Positions 48,824 through 60,531 of a DNA stretch of 64,000 nucleotides are shown in pieces. The notes below the pieces were generated by a model. The model searched no databases. It was not told where the DNA came from and worked only from the letters and a program-made list of their open reading frames with translations. This stretch comes from Capitulum mitella (Eukaryota; Arthropoda; Thecostraca; Pollicipedomorpha; Pollicipedidae), in contig CP099851.1 in assembly GCA_030062745.1 (NCBI GenBank), forward strand, positions 8,310,393-8,374,392. The letters are read 5' to 3'. Each line of letters opens with the position of its first letter. Positions within the stretch are counted from its first letter, which is position 1. Made by a program: the position numbers and the translations under genes.

Positions 48824-49877
48824 ACACGCGAAATCCGGGAAGAAATGTGTTCTCGAATCTACGTCTACATGTCAATGAGTGAGATTGTCTGATGGCAAAC
48901 TCTCTGTTCTCATATTTAGTATCTCCTACCTAGATCCGACTAGGCAGAGGTCGCACCTGAAATTGCAAATGGCAAATGACAAACGGTCCCCTGTGAAGTT
49001 GCAGGTTTGAAAGCCGAGAACAGACGGAGGCCGGCTCACGTTCGGGGGCTTAACTTGGAACGGCGCAATATTTCACTGAAATCCGTGAAATGGCCTAATG
49101 GCGTCCGTACGGTGCCCAGAAATGACGCCATCTACTCTAGCATGCTCGGTAATGACGCTAGAATATGCGTCGGGCGCCAGTGGGAATGGACGGGCGATGG
49201 TGCATTTCTGGTGCATTCTGGTTCCATTTGGTGCTGTGCCGGTGAGCGTTTTCCTTCGGCTTCGGTCATGAGCCAAGACATCTGTCATTGCTGCAGTACT
49301 CCGGAATCACTGAAGTGTCATTCTTTACCAGTCGAAGTGGCATGGATCATCGTTTTTCTTTGTTTATATCCCAAAAATTCCCAATGATGGCACAACATGT
49401 GAAATATAGGTTGTCTTGGGACCTTTCCATACGAGGTCTGATTGCCTTTGTTGTGGCATGGCGTTGCTGTTGGCGGATCAGGAAACGCAGTCTTTTGGAT
49501 ATATTTCACCACATCATAATTATGGTGCCATTTATGCACTTGCACAACAAATTACTTTCAGATATGCTCATAGACATCCAGCGAATAAGTCGTATTTTCA
49601 ACGTAGCGAACACTAAACAGCAGCGACTCACGAACTATTCATCCATCTTCCGTGGTATGTCCATGTCTGAGAAATGAGGGGTACAAATCAGAATCGGGGG
49701 AGACAATCTGACCTAAAATCTCAATTTTCAACGGGATATCGCAAAAAAACGTTCATTTTCCCGACCAAAACAGGGGAATCAAAAAGGGTCACTTTTTGCC
49801 CAAAGTGGATAGCACATGTCCCTGCCAGCCCTCGGCCCCGGTGGTTACACCCATAAACGTTATGTTTGTTGGTGACA

Positions 49878-50125
49878 CACTGCATCACAGGAGAGACCAT
49901 CTATCGGTGGAGGGGCGCTGCATCACAGGAGGTCTGTCGGAGGAGGGACGCTGTATCACAACAGACACCATCGGCAGCTGGAGGGACGCCTTATCACAGG
50001 AGAGACCATCTGTCGATGAAGGGACACTATCACAGCAGAGACCATCTGCTGGTGGAGGGGCGCTGTACCATAGGAGATCTGCCGGTGGGAGGAGGGTGCA
50101 CTGTATCATAGGAGGCAGTCCCACC
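49878..50125. repeat. About 36-bp minisatellite
   Basis: About six degenerate units of ATCACAGGAGAGACCATCTG + GTGGAGGGGCGCTGT type, with variants AGGAGGTCTGTCGG and AGGAGATCTGCCGG. Confidence 0.85.
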
Positions 50126-52228
50126 ACGCCGTAACGGGCCTGGCGGTTGAAACGACAGGCCGTCAGAAGGTCGGCGCCATTAAATCGCCAGTAGCGGTGC
50201 GGTAACGGCCGACGGGAGCCCGCCAATAATGGATGGCCGCCGATTGGCCGCGCCGGCCGGCGTTCGGCGCCGTTAGAATGGAGCCGGCGCCGTGCGGGAC
50301 CGAGTGGCGCCGGCCCGGCCGCCGGCAAACGACAGCCAGTCCCGGCAGACGACGCCGCCGGCGACCACCCGACAGACGAGCCGCCGAGCGTGCCGCCAGG
50401 ACGGTGTCCAAACTGCTCAAAACGGCTGGGCCCGTCAGGGCCAATCACCGACCTGCAGCAGTTCCACGAAGACAAATTGCAACTTACACCGAGTTGTAAA
50501 TTGTAGATGTGTTACTTACAGCCCACAGCTCACGCCAGTTTCACAAACGTTCCTTAAGATGTAGGTTGTAGGTTGTAATTTTTTACGCAGTTGCAGTTTC
50601 CAGTCAGTTAAGAGCCTGTTCCCATGCTTATGCCTTGATCGGTCAATAATGTAAACAAATGTACGCCGGAATCGTAGGAGTTTCCGTCTGTTGATGGATG
50701 CAATTTATGAATGACAAATGCTATTTCTGCTCAAGTGTTTGAAGGCTATTGTGAAATCCGAAGGCCAATACAAGACACGAAACCGACTAAATGCTTTCGT
50801 TCATATGCAGCCACCCAATATAATGAATGACAATAATTAACTCTGTGGGATTTCTGCAACACACGGAGCAGACGGCAAACTTCATTGCGACATAAATAAC
50901 AAAATAGACCCGTCAAAGTACTTAAGAATTTTGGACCATTCGGTTACATGTCATTCAGGACAACGTCAAAAATCGTTCTCCGACAAAAATAATGTGGACT
51001 TTTCGTGGAATTCGTGAAAAAGCACTGGTGCAGCCGAAAGGGGGGCCCGCCTCTTTCCCTTAGGCCTGCATTTTTTGTGAGAGCCATTGCACATCATCTT
51101 CCTAGCAGGCGGTTTTCGTATGATTTCAGTTCACAGTGACCTCCGCCCCCCCCCCCCACTTAAGAAAATGCTGGCTGCGTCCCTGTGAAAGGAGGTAAGT
51201 TTGGCTTACAGTGCAGCATGTTACGGACCCCTTGTTACCGTTTGAAAACCGGAGCCTCCAATGACGGCCCTGCAGCCCGAACCATCCGAATGCTGACTAT
51301 ATGGCTAATAAAGTCATGAATGAAGATCGCTCGTGAAAAGTAATAATGACATGCACAACGTTGTTCTTCAATTCATTCTGAACAGTTATTAACCCACATG
51401 TGGCATTTTCCCAACATAAGGTAGGACAAGCTGGGCAAACATTTTGCCCCCGGAGGGGCTTTCGCCATGCGTTATAAGCACTAGGAAGCGTGGAGACGGT
51501 TCAGTCGACGTGTACCTAAAAATTATAATAGGGAAATGAGGGTTGAAGGTTGGACAGAGCGTGACGTAGCTTTGTCATATCCTGTAATCGGCTGATGGCC
51601 GGCAAATACGAAAAAAGATGTACGACGAGAAAAATGCAGCACGACTTACGGATGGCCCAGATGTATTGATATGATTCAGTTATTCCCAACACACCAAAAC
51701 AAAATGGTAAGCATTAATGAGCTGGTTGCGATGTCGAGAGATAGTATGCAGGATAGTGCTTCATCAGTTTCGGGAGAATCGACCCACCATGTGATTCACT
51801 GAACCAGACGTCGCCTCAGATCCTCTTTTAATGCATGTTTAAACAAGTGTGAATTGACTTTTCTAAGTTAATGATGACTAATTACCAAGTTTGTGATTCA
51901 GTCCTAATACCCACTACGGTTGTTATGTGGATGAGTTATGATTCATCACGTGTAAAATTAGTCACCAATTCAGAATCAAGTGGAATGGATACTTACTCAA
52001 ACACCATACATCATGGTATAACATGGATCCATTTCCTCGCCTGTTTGATCGTAAAATGATTATTAGTATTTTGTCTTTTCACATCCAGCCATGTCCAGCC
52101 TTACGAATCGTGTTAATGAATGCTGGACTTGCAAATGGTTCATGATCGCAAACGCCAACATACAGTCTGCACAACATGGCGTTTTGTTGAGATCCTTAAT
52201 GAGGCAAGGCTTGAGCAGAAAGTCGGGT
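50126..52228. other. Intergenic stretch without a supported gene
   Basis: A GC-rich part (50126-50460) is open on both strands with no recognisable product. The segment 50470-50585 is a copy of the TTGTAGGTTGT repeat seen at 8192-8345, in reverse. From 50600 to 52200 the sequence is more AT-rich with only short frames. A C-run of about 12 sits near 51148. I see nothing else in it. Confidence 0.5.
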
Positions 52229-52580
52229 TTAACCCTATTCCCGGAGGACTAGACGGTATGGTCGATTCCCGGCAGGGGGGGGGGGCGGATTCGGCCCCCA
52301 TGAGATCTCGAGAACTACTTGTCCGATTTCATCGCAACAAACGGCAATCGATTTGCCGTGACGTGAACTACATTTTTATAAAAAGAAACTTTCAAAATTT
52401 TGACATTTGTGGATACAGGGGGGCAAAAATGTCGAAACGGGGGGTACTTTGGACTTCTTATAACTCCGTTGTTTATCGACCGATTTCGATAACTGGCACT
52501 GGACAGACAACTGAAACTGGCAAGCAAACAACCCGAGGGGGGAGGATTCCGCCCCCCCCCTTTGCCGGGAATAGGGTTAA
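52229..52580 (+). mobile_element. Complete 344-bp piggyBac-like MITE with intact TTAA duplication
   Basis: TTAA 52229-52232 and TTAA 52577-52580 flank a 344-bp body beginning CCCTATTCCCGG and ending CCGGGAATAGGG (12 of 12 complementary). Inside these tips are G-rich/C-rich blocks containing GGATTCGGCCCCC and GGATTCCGCCCCCC. The left ~270 bases follow the 1.2-kb copy at 14704 closely (GAGATCTCGAGAACTAC, CGCAACAAACGGCAATCGAT, CTCCGTTGTTTATCGACCGA). The sequence then jumps to the last ~70 bases (GAAACTGGCAAGCAAACAAC). It is an internal deletion derivative with both ends preserved. No coding capacity. Confidence 0.85.
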
Positions 52581-53289
52581 AGGAGCTGTCAAAAAAGATA
52601 AATAAATAGATAAATGAGTGAATAAATAAAAACGAGGCAGCACTTCCGAAACTGGTTCATAATAGCACAATTTGAGGCAGCACAATTTGGACTGTTGTAA
52701 TACATAAGGACATGCATACGACAGCATGAACAAAGATGTTTCCGCTCTTCGCACCTGACATGGACTATGCACTGTGAAACATGAAACAAGATCATTATAA
52801 ACAGACATTTTCTCCACTGTGAGGTAATGAAGCCCTGGAGTAACCCGTTATCATGTGCTGAATCTTCATGCTTTCATGCCCGGATTTCTCTCACGGAAAA
52901 CCAAACCTTTTGCGCTATCGTGCTAAAATTTAGTGACATTCTCACGTATCATTTTTCCATATCACGTAAAAAGGCATAGAGCAGGATTCAGAGGGTGTGT
53001 TTGGGTTGACCAACAAAACAAAGGATCCCAGGGACGATACGTATTTGTATTCTGAGGTCGGGAAACATTCTGTCAACGGTTACACTCCGCCCAAGCGGCT
53101 TTATTGAGCAAAAGAGATTATGATACTGGTTTTATGTGGATGTTGGAAATGCAATGTTGGCATGTGCCACTCACAGTCTGAGCCAAAAGAAGTTTAAGGA
53201 CACATCATTTTGCCCTGACAAGTAATTGTCTCATCGCTGTGGCGCCAACCCCAGCTGTTCACGTAGAAATTTGTGGTGTTTCTACAGCA

Positions 53290-54130
53290 ATGTTTGTTTA
53301 CGTGGAATCTTGATGCTGATTGACTGTAGACAGGACTAAGAATGGCAGTGATGAAAAGACGTGGCAATAAGTTATGTGTAATCTTACTTGTTTAAAAAGA
53401 TAAACTGGAAAATGAAATGAAATTGAAATATATACATAAAAATATAAATACACATAGATAAATATATGTATATATATGTGCAAGTATTGCATCATTTGGT
53501 TATGAAATTAACTTAAGTTTAATACTTCATTATCACATGATTTCGGTTTCAAAACTATTTCAAATTTAGCTTTATTGGATTTCTTTCATTCATTTTCACT
53601 CTTTTTTATTATTTTACTTTTTATTTCACTCCTCTAATTCATTTTTAGTGTATCAATACAATCAAATCAATCAAATCAATCAAATCAAATCAAATCAATC
53701 AAATCAATATATATGCATATATACATATTGCATAACACATACTATACATCCAATTTATATACATGTATATAATCACATCATTTACCGTTTAATTAACGAA
53801 TATATAATCAATAAGGGCTACGGAACACAAAGTGGTTTAATGACAATAAAACAGTGATAACTAAACGGTAAATTCAGACTATATTTCTTGTAACAAAACA
53901 TAATATTTGTAAATATTATGCTATTTACCAATTGTTATAGGTATAGGATCTTCTCAGATCCCAGTGTCAATTACCTTTACCTTGGAAGCACGTCGTTTCC
54001 TCCACAGAATACTGTTATTTCAGTTTTGTTGTTATAATTTAAGAAATTATGGTATTGTATTGTACTATAAGCAAGAGGATACAACATTCTTTACTGTGAT
54101 TGCCGTCAAGTAGATTAGGAGAAGGTATCC
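53290..54130. other. AT-rich block with simple repeats
   Basis: The sequence becomes strongly AT-rich, with ATATA-rich tracts (53430-53480, 53705-53770), an ATCAA/ATCAAATCA array (53655-53712) and a perfect 22-base palindrome centred near 53909 (CATAATATTT-GT-AAATATTATG). No gene is apparent. It contrasts with the GC-rich blocks elsewhere. Confidence 0.6.
53655..53712. repeat. ATCAA/ATCAAATCA simple repeat
   Basis: Tandem AATCAAATCAATCAAATCA units, imperfect, inside the AT-rich block. Confidence 0.9.
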
Positions 54131-54859
54131 AAAGATTTCTTTTGAGGGATTCGAAGTGGGTTGGGTTCTGCCAGTTAAAAACGCCTCACTTATTGTATTC
54201 CCTTTGGGTTCTATAATACGACCATATTTTGTTTCCCCTAACACGCGGTTCTCGGGTTATTCTGAGCATCAGGTACCACGTAGTACCTGAAAAATTTTGA
54301 GTTTCAAACAACAGGTGGACAGGAAAATGAACTGCATTTCACTTCTCTAACCACGACAGATAGCACTCGTATGCTGATCGAAACAGGATGACGTCATGAG
54401 AGGACATCGATTGGGTGTATTTAGTATGCTTAGGTGTTTTGCTACACCGATGAAATGTTCTGCAAACGGCAGTCTAAAACTGATGGGTGTAACTCTTCAG
54501 TGAATGTTTATTACATTCTTGATTAACCTCCGGTACGAGGGTAGATCTTATGAGATACGCCCATCTCGTGTGTTCGAAGCATGATTGCACTGGATAGAGG
54601 TTGCATCATATTTGCCTCCAAATGAAGTAGGGTAATACCAAGGTACACAGTACATGACGTCATGTGGGGCAATCGCAGTTCCCATTCAGTGATGTCCACC
54701 GATGTCTGGAATGAGGAAATTCTTCAGTTCCTGTCTTCAGGGAGAGGAGAAATCTAGATTTTTTTGTAAGTTTGTTCCCTTTGTCGCAAACATTCACTTG
54801 TGATTGAAACCTTCTGCATTCAGGTGTGGTTAGAGGCCCCTTCGTTTAAAACTACGCAC

Positions 54860-56320
54860 ATAAGAGCACTGTTCCCATGGTTTCAGGGACTGAAAATGAG
54901 ACAGAGGCGGGACAGATCAATGTTTCAGGGCTTTTAGCACTTGCGCCCCGGCCAAAGTCATCAGTTTTGTGTTCTCCTCGGCCTCGGATGCCGGACCGTC
55001 CGGCATTGCCGAGGCCAGAGACGGCTCGCATGTGGCGGGCTGTTCATCAGGCCGACCCCTGGGGTGGGTGCCCGACCACCCGCTGGGTCCCGACGCTCGC
55101 AGAGAGAGTGAGACTGAAAGCCCAGTAGTCCGCCATTTTGGCGAGCCTGGCCGCCGAAGCGACAGAGAAAGAGTGGGAGCGGGGCACAAAACCCTTGACC
55201 TGCGGAATTTTTGTGACCGTAGTTCAGCGGCTTGACGCCGGTGAGGCTGTGGCAGCTTCCGAGCTGCGCGGTCTCGCCGCGCGGGGGCGGAGTTATTGAA
55301 TTCATTTCCCGGCAAGCTCGCTCTTGATGTTTCGTCCACATGTCGAATATCCGGCCATGCTCTTAAGAGACTAATTAAACAGCCCCCACAGAGTACCTTT
55401 TCTGGCAGAGGCGTGGTTGACCTTTTCCGGAGCGGGCGCACGTGGCTGGGGACACTTGTGTTTGATGGTTGTTGCCGTCGGCCATTTTTGTAACGTCTTG
55501 AATAAAAGTCTGTGTTCATAAAGGTATGTTGGCGTTTTTCTGAAAAAAATGAAACTGCAAAACAGTGATGTGCCGTGGCGCCAAATGCATTTGGCAACTC
55601 ATCGCTTTCTAGATTCATTTCCCTTTTGTCTAGCTGTACGATTTAGCCACGCCCAGCAAACTTGATAAAACGCATATTTCATGACAGAGGTATCGCCGAT
55701 TTCCCTATGAGGCTCCCTGGCCTCGGGAATCATTTGTCCCGAAACAAACGGACGACTTGGTGGCACCGTGCCGTCCCTGTACGCCGCGGGGCCGCCACGT
55801 CGTCTACGGCTGCGGCCGGCTCGAAGCCACTGGCACCGGCGGCCCTGGGCCGGGCGGCTTCTGCGTTCGCCTGGTCGGCCTTCAGCCAGACGCTGTCATC
55901 GCCGTCGCGGAAGCAGACGTCGCGCAGCACGGTACACTTACTGAATGACAGCCCAGGACATGAACGTCAGCGACTCACTTTGACACTTTTTCTTGGTGGT
56001 ACATTTATGTTCACATTGAGGTTCAATTGGTCCGGATCATAAATCAAATCGTGCAAGGGACGCTGAGTTGTCCTGTGTTGCCACGACAGAGGGCTAGAGA
56101 CTAAGAGGAAACGACGCCGAAGGTATTGTTATGAGACTGCACTCACGTGACGTCACGGACGCACGATTCGATGTGAAGGAGGCTCATTGTCTTCCCATCC
56201 AGAACAGAGAAGCGCGGCCGCAAGTTGCCGTTTTCGACGACAACGCTGGTCCCGCAACGTGCGTGGTTGTATCTGTGAAAGGAAAAATAATCGCCGCCAA
56301 TGTCAGAAACATTTAAACAA
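54860..56320. other. Open-frame-rich block with no recognised gene
   Basis: Long frames exist on both strands (233 codons on minus at 54917-55618; 126 codons on + at 55662-56042). Within 55730-55930 both strands are GC-rich and open. I recognise no family, splice sites are not convincing, and the peptides look compositional (Ala, Pro, Arg, Ser). A genuine exon cannot be excluded. Confidence 0.3.
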
Positions 56321-56731
56321 TTTTTGATGGGGTGGGGAGACGATATTTAAGGAACGTCGAGTTAAATCTTTCAAAGCCAGTCACTATGGCCGGTGTTACA
56401 CGGTGGATCTTTCAACCCCACCGTTGTTGTTTCGTCTTTCAAACAACCTGCGTTTCGAACACAAAAGCATATTCATTACAGTTGTCGACAGGTAATATGA
56501 TTGAAATAGATGTCTTCCGCTTTCGTAACCGTATGAAGTTTCTTACCGGCAGTAACTGATACGCATCTTATCACCGCACGATCCCGAAACGATGCATTTA
56601 TTGTGAAATTCATTAGTTTCTTTTGCACTGCAATCAAATAGCTAAATCTACTGTAGTAGCACTGACGGAACATTACTATTTCAAGAAAAGCTTCAGCACT
56701 TTTAAAAACTTCCCTTTACACATGCCTGTCA

Positions 56732-56851
56732 CACACCATTATGCTCCTGCGCCGTCGTCGGCATGGGCACCGGGGCCAGCAACCACGGCAGCGATGGATA
56801 GGCGCTGTCGCCTAATAGCACTTTACCGGGGGCTGGTCCACCGTTAGCGAA
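56732..56851 (-). pseudogene. Harbinger-type transposase fragment (C-terminal part of DDE nuclease domain)
   Basis: The minus strand encodes FANGGPAPGKVLLGDSAYPS then LPWLLAPVPMPTTAQEHNGV before a stop. LLGDSxYPxxPWLLxP is the conserved block around the second catalytic Asp in Harbinger/HARBI1-like DDE transposases. An acceptor-like TGCAATTTTGTAG sits just upstream. The flanking sequence does not continue the domain, so this is a fragment. A piece from an earlier part of the same kind of protein lies on the same strand at 60094-60264. Confidence 0.65.
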
Positions 56852-58774
56852 GCTACAAAATTGCAACAGACGATTAAATGACACCTTTCGCTGACTGTGG
56901 GCACTGCTTTGCAGTATGTATACCTGAACAGTGAGGAAAACAAGCACAGACCTGTAGAAGCTGTAAATTAACCAAGCTTTTGTAACAAATGAGCCCTTAA
57001 CACTTCCATAGAAATGACTTATGAAATCCAGCATGCTTTCATGAAACTTCGGGTAGTGTATTGCTTGGGATGAAATGTGTCTTGCCGTGCTGGTAGCCTG
57101 AATGTTGCAGTTCTTTTACAAGGATGCTGCCTTTTACAAGGACCGTACACCTACTCATGGTATGGCCCGAACAAGTTTGGTCCTTGTGTAGGGGGCTGCG
57201 CGACTCAGAGACATGCTGCCCAACCCCCTTTGAATGCGGTGTCGGCCGCCCTGGCCGGCGCCGGGCCGGTCCGTGCCGGCGCCCGGCGGGTGTAGGACAC
57301 CTTGACCGGCGTGGCGCCTGTCCGGACATGTCCGGTCCGGATTGGTTGAGACGTCACGGGTCACGTGATGTGTAGAGTCAAGGCCAGGTCGCCGGGTTGC
57401 GGGGAGGGGAGGGCGAAAACGGGGTTCGGGTGGCGCGGACGCAATGCAGCGGGAGTCGCTGCACCATATCGCGCTGCAATAAAGCTGCATGTGGAGTGTC
57501 ATGGTGTCAATAAGAAGACCACGCTTACATTGGCGCAACCAAACACCAACCAGCTTTATGCGGCACACACAATTCCGTGAAGCCAGAGGTGCGTAGCGCT
57601 CGTACATCATGAATGAGTCCATTGACCTGGGCCGATAGGGTCAGTATTTCCCGGCTTGACCCAGCCGCAACCATACTGTTTAGGCTAGGCTGGCCTGGCG
57701 TGCGGCGTTCGTATGTATATTGGACAACAAGAGGCGTTTGCGAGCTCTGGACTGAGACTTGGCCAGTGAGGCAACGCCGGTGGCGTGTTCATTCTGGTCC
57801 ACGTGGAACAGCTCGGATCGCAGTGCGTTCCTGCACAACAGTGGTAATAATGTAAGCCGTAGCGTTCAGCCAACATGCAACGCCTTCATCTGCTTTGAAC
57901 TTTGTGTCGTCTTCTCTTTTTCCCGCATAGCTTTCGCGTATAACAAAACTAGAACCGGCACATTTCTAGCGATCCAATATTGGCCACTTCATGGACGTAG
58001 GAACGGGGGGATGGTCCTCTGCTTTTGAGGAAATTTAACATTGGCCCTATGAGGAAAAATGCTTCCGGTCCCCCACTTTTCTGGATGCTCTTTCACTTAT
58101 GGGCTACTTAATTGTATTTTCAGCCACTTTCCATTGCTTGAGACGGAGGTGGCGGGTGAGGAGGAGGGGAAGAAGGTAAGTGCCCCTTATCTCCTGTCGG
58201 AATTTAACGTTAATCCGTTGCATGGAGAGAAACGAACTAAATTTGGTAAAAATTGAAAAAATAAAAAAAACGAGAAAATCAAACGGAAAAAGGAAAAAAC
58301 GGTTTGGTCCCCATCTCTGAAGAGGTCCCGCCGCCACTGATCTGAAGTCGCTTTGGGCTCTTCAAAAGGCCAATAAGTTTATGCCGCTGCAGTGCTGAAA
58401 CCAAAACTCCGGCTCTTCATCATTGTTTCGAACGATTTTTGGAACGTCACGATCAAGCAAGGAACAGTAATGGGACGTTAAGTGAAGATTTCTAATTATT
58501 CAATAATAAAAACGAAATAGGAGCCGGAAAAGTATAGCTGGTGAGTATCGCCTCGCCAACCACCTGGTACCGGTCCTGATAGTGGTGAGGTGAATACCAG
58601 AGGAATCGATTTGTATTCCTTTGTGAGGACCCTGTCCCCCGCCCTCATGTTGGTTTCGGCCCCATCTTCTGCTGGTTACAAAGGGAAATGGGCAATAGTA
58701 ACGAAAAGAACAGCCGCAATAGATAAGACATGGGCCGAAAATATAGAATAAAGCACTAAGTTATCTTTCCATCC

Positions 58775-58791
58775 ATCTTTCTGTCTTCCAG

Positions 58792-58848
<57 letters not shown>

Positions 58849-58865
58849 CGGAAAACAGAAAGATA
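58775..58865. repeat. (TA)n microsatellite inside an inverted repeat
   Basis: A TA tract (about 58795-58844) is flanked by ATCTTTCTGTCTTCCAGATG on the left and the complement of ATCTTTCTGTTTTCCGGATG on the right (two mismatches in 20). The whole 91 bases can fold into one long hairpin. A second, shorter TA run follows to 58898. Confidence 0.85.
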
Positions 58866-60093
58866 TATTTACATATATATATATATATGGAGATATATGC
58901 AATTTCTTTATCTTGCAAATAGCAACAAGACATATATTTCCGTCGGCCAAAATACAATGGACTAAATCCGCTGAGAAACCCAGCATTTGGGGACGTTAGC
59001 GTGTCGGGCCCTTGGCCCATCCTCCCCTCCGTCATAATGTGCAAAAAATCGATGCCCCTGGTGAATACGTTACTTACCAACTAGTAAACGTGGTTTTAGA
59101 TTGGCCCAAAATTGACTGGGTTAATAAAACTTTGGACGAAATTTATCACTTTGGTATACAAGCATTATTTTCAATAGCCTAATCTTTATTATAACACTGA
59201 AGGATGATCCCGCCGCCCCAGGCGCGCCATTTCGCGATGGAATATCTCAAGGTCATGGCCATGCATGTCACAGGCGTGCCATCTTACCAGCGAAATAACC
59301 TTGTCATGCATCACTATGTCGTGGACTTTATTTCAACATAACTTTGCAAACTGGGATGAACATAAAGCCATAAGCAGTAATTTCAGTCGATTCAATGATT
59401 ATTGCACGAAATATCTTCTTCCGCAACTGGGGATAGCTTTGTAATAGTCGATTTTGCTTAGGGTCTGTTTCTTTCCTGTGAAACGTCCCTTTGTGGCGAA
59501 AAATATAAAAAGGGATAAGGGATACAGTTAGTCCACTTTATCTGAACTGTAGACATGCACGCTGCATTTTACAAAATTACTTTAATTCAACTTACCCAGA
59601 ATTGTTCGGCACATAAGAACATTGTACTGGCAGTATGCTGTTGGAATCAGTTTCGTTATTCATGCGGTATATTATTCACACATGGTCGCAGAACATAAGA
59701 AGTGTATTCATATCATTCTTTATTGCCCAAAATAATGGCCGGAATTCGCACAATACGGAGTGATGCATTTTGGGACATGAACTGGCCTCGAGGAGAACAC
59801 AAGGTGACGCTTCTCGCGTGGCGTTAGGGTTGGCGTGGGAGGTGTTGAATTACATCTGCCATGACGAGTTTTGCGGTTAACGAGCAAGGTGCTGAAAGAT
59901 CGTACACGGGGATGTTTGCGCTAACAGCTCAGCTTTCGGCTAAGAGGACGTGATAAGTGTCGCAGTGAGAAGGGGAGAGCGATTCAAGTAGGCAGAGGTT
60001 CGCGGCTGAACGCGTCTCGTATGTCACCAATCACACTTCATCAGCGATGCATCAGGAGCGATTATCAGGAGTATTCATCCCGAACATTTCCTT

Positions 60094-60264
60094 GCCGATC
60101 ACATCCGGCACGCCCTCCACCTGGAACAATCTCTCCTGTATGACATTCAGGCCGCCGGGGACAGTTGACCACGCTATGATGCCGGTTGCCAGCCTCATGA
60201 TTGCCTCGCCGACTCTGTGCACCACCCTGAACGCCATTGCTTTTGTGGCCCGTTGCTGTCCCCC
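60094..60264 (-). pseudogene. Harbinger-type transposase fragment (region before the first catalytic Asp)
   Basis: The minus strand reads ATKAMAFRVVHRVGEAIM, then a stretch ending FQVEGVPDVIG. This matches the part of Harbinger/HARBI1-like transposases with a SQxxVxRVVHRV helix and the F/V-x-x-x-G-F/V-P-x-VIG strand that normally precedes GAIDGTH. Here VIG is followed by KEMFGMNTPDNRS and a stop, so the first catalytic Asp is absent. The fragment begins right after an acceptor-like TTTTTTACCTGTTAG. The frame is open further upstream to 60531 but loses similarity. Confidence 0.6.
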
Positions 60265-60531
60265 ACTAACAGGTAAAAAACTCTTGTTGTAAAGGTCGCA
60301 TGGTTTGAAATAAAAGTTAATATTTAAGGTTTTGTCAGTTTTTTTGGTGAATGATACACCAGTAAACCTCTCTGGAATACACGTTTTGCAAATAAACAAG
60401 GTGTGGTCAGTGGCAGAATGCAAGTTTTGGACGAATCTTTTCAATAAATGGTCATGTAACGCGTCGTATGCCTTCTCAAAATTGGCAATAGGCAATACCT
60501 GCTGCGCCATTATGTTTTGGCGTCCATGCAT

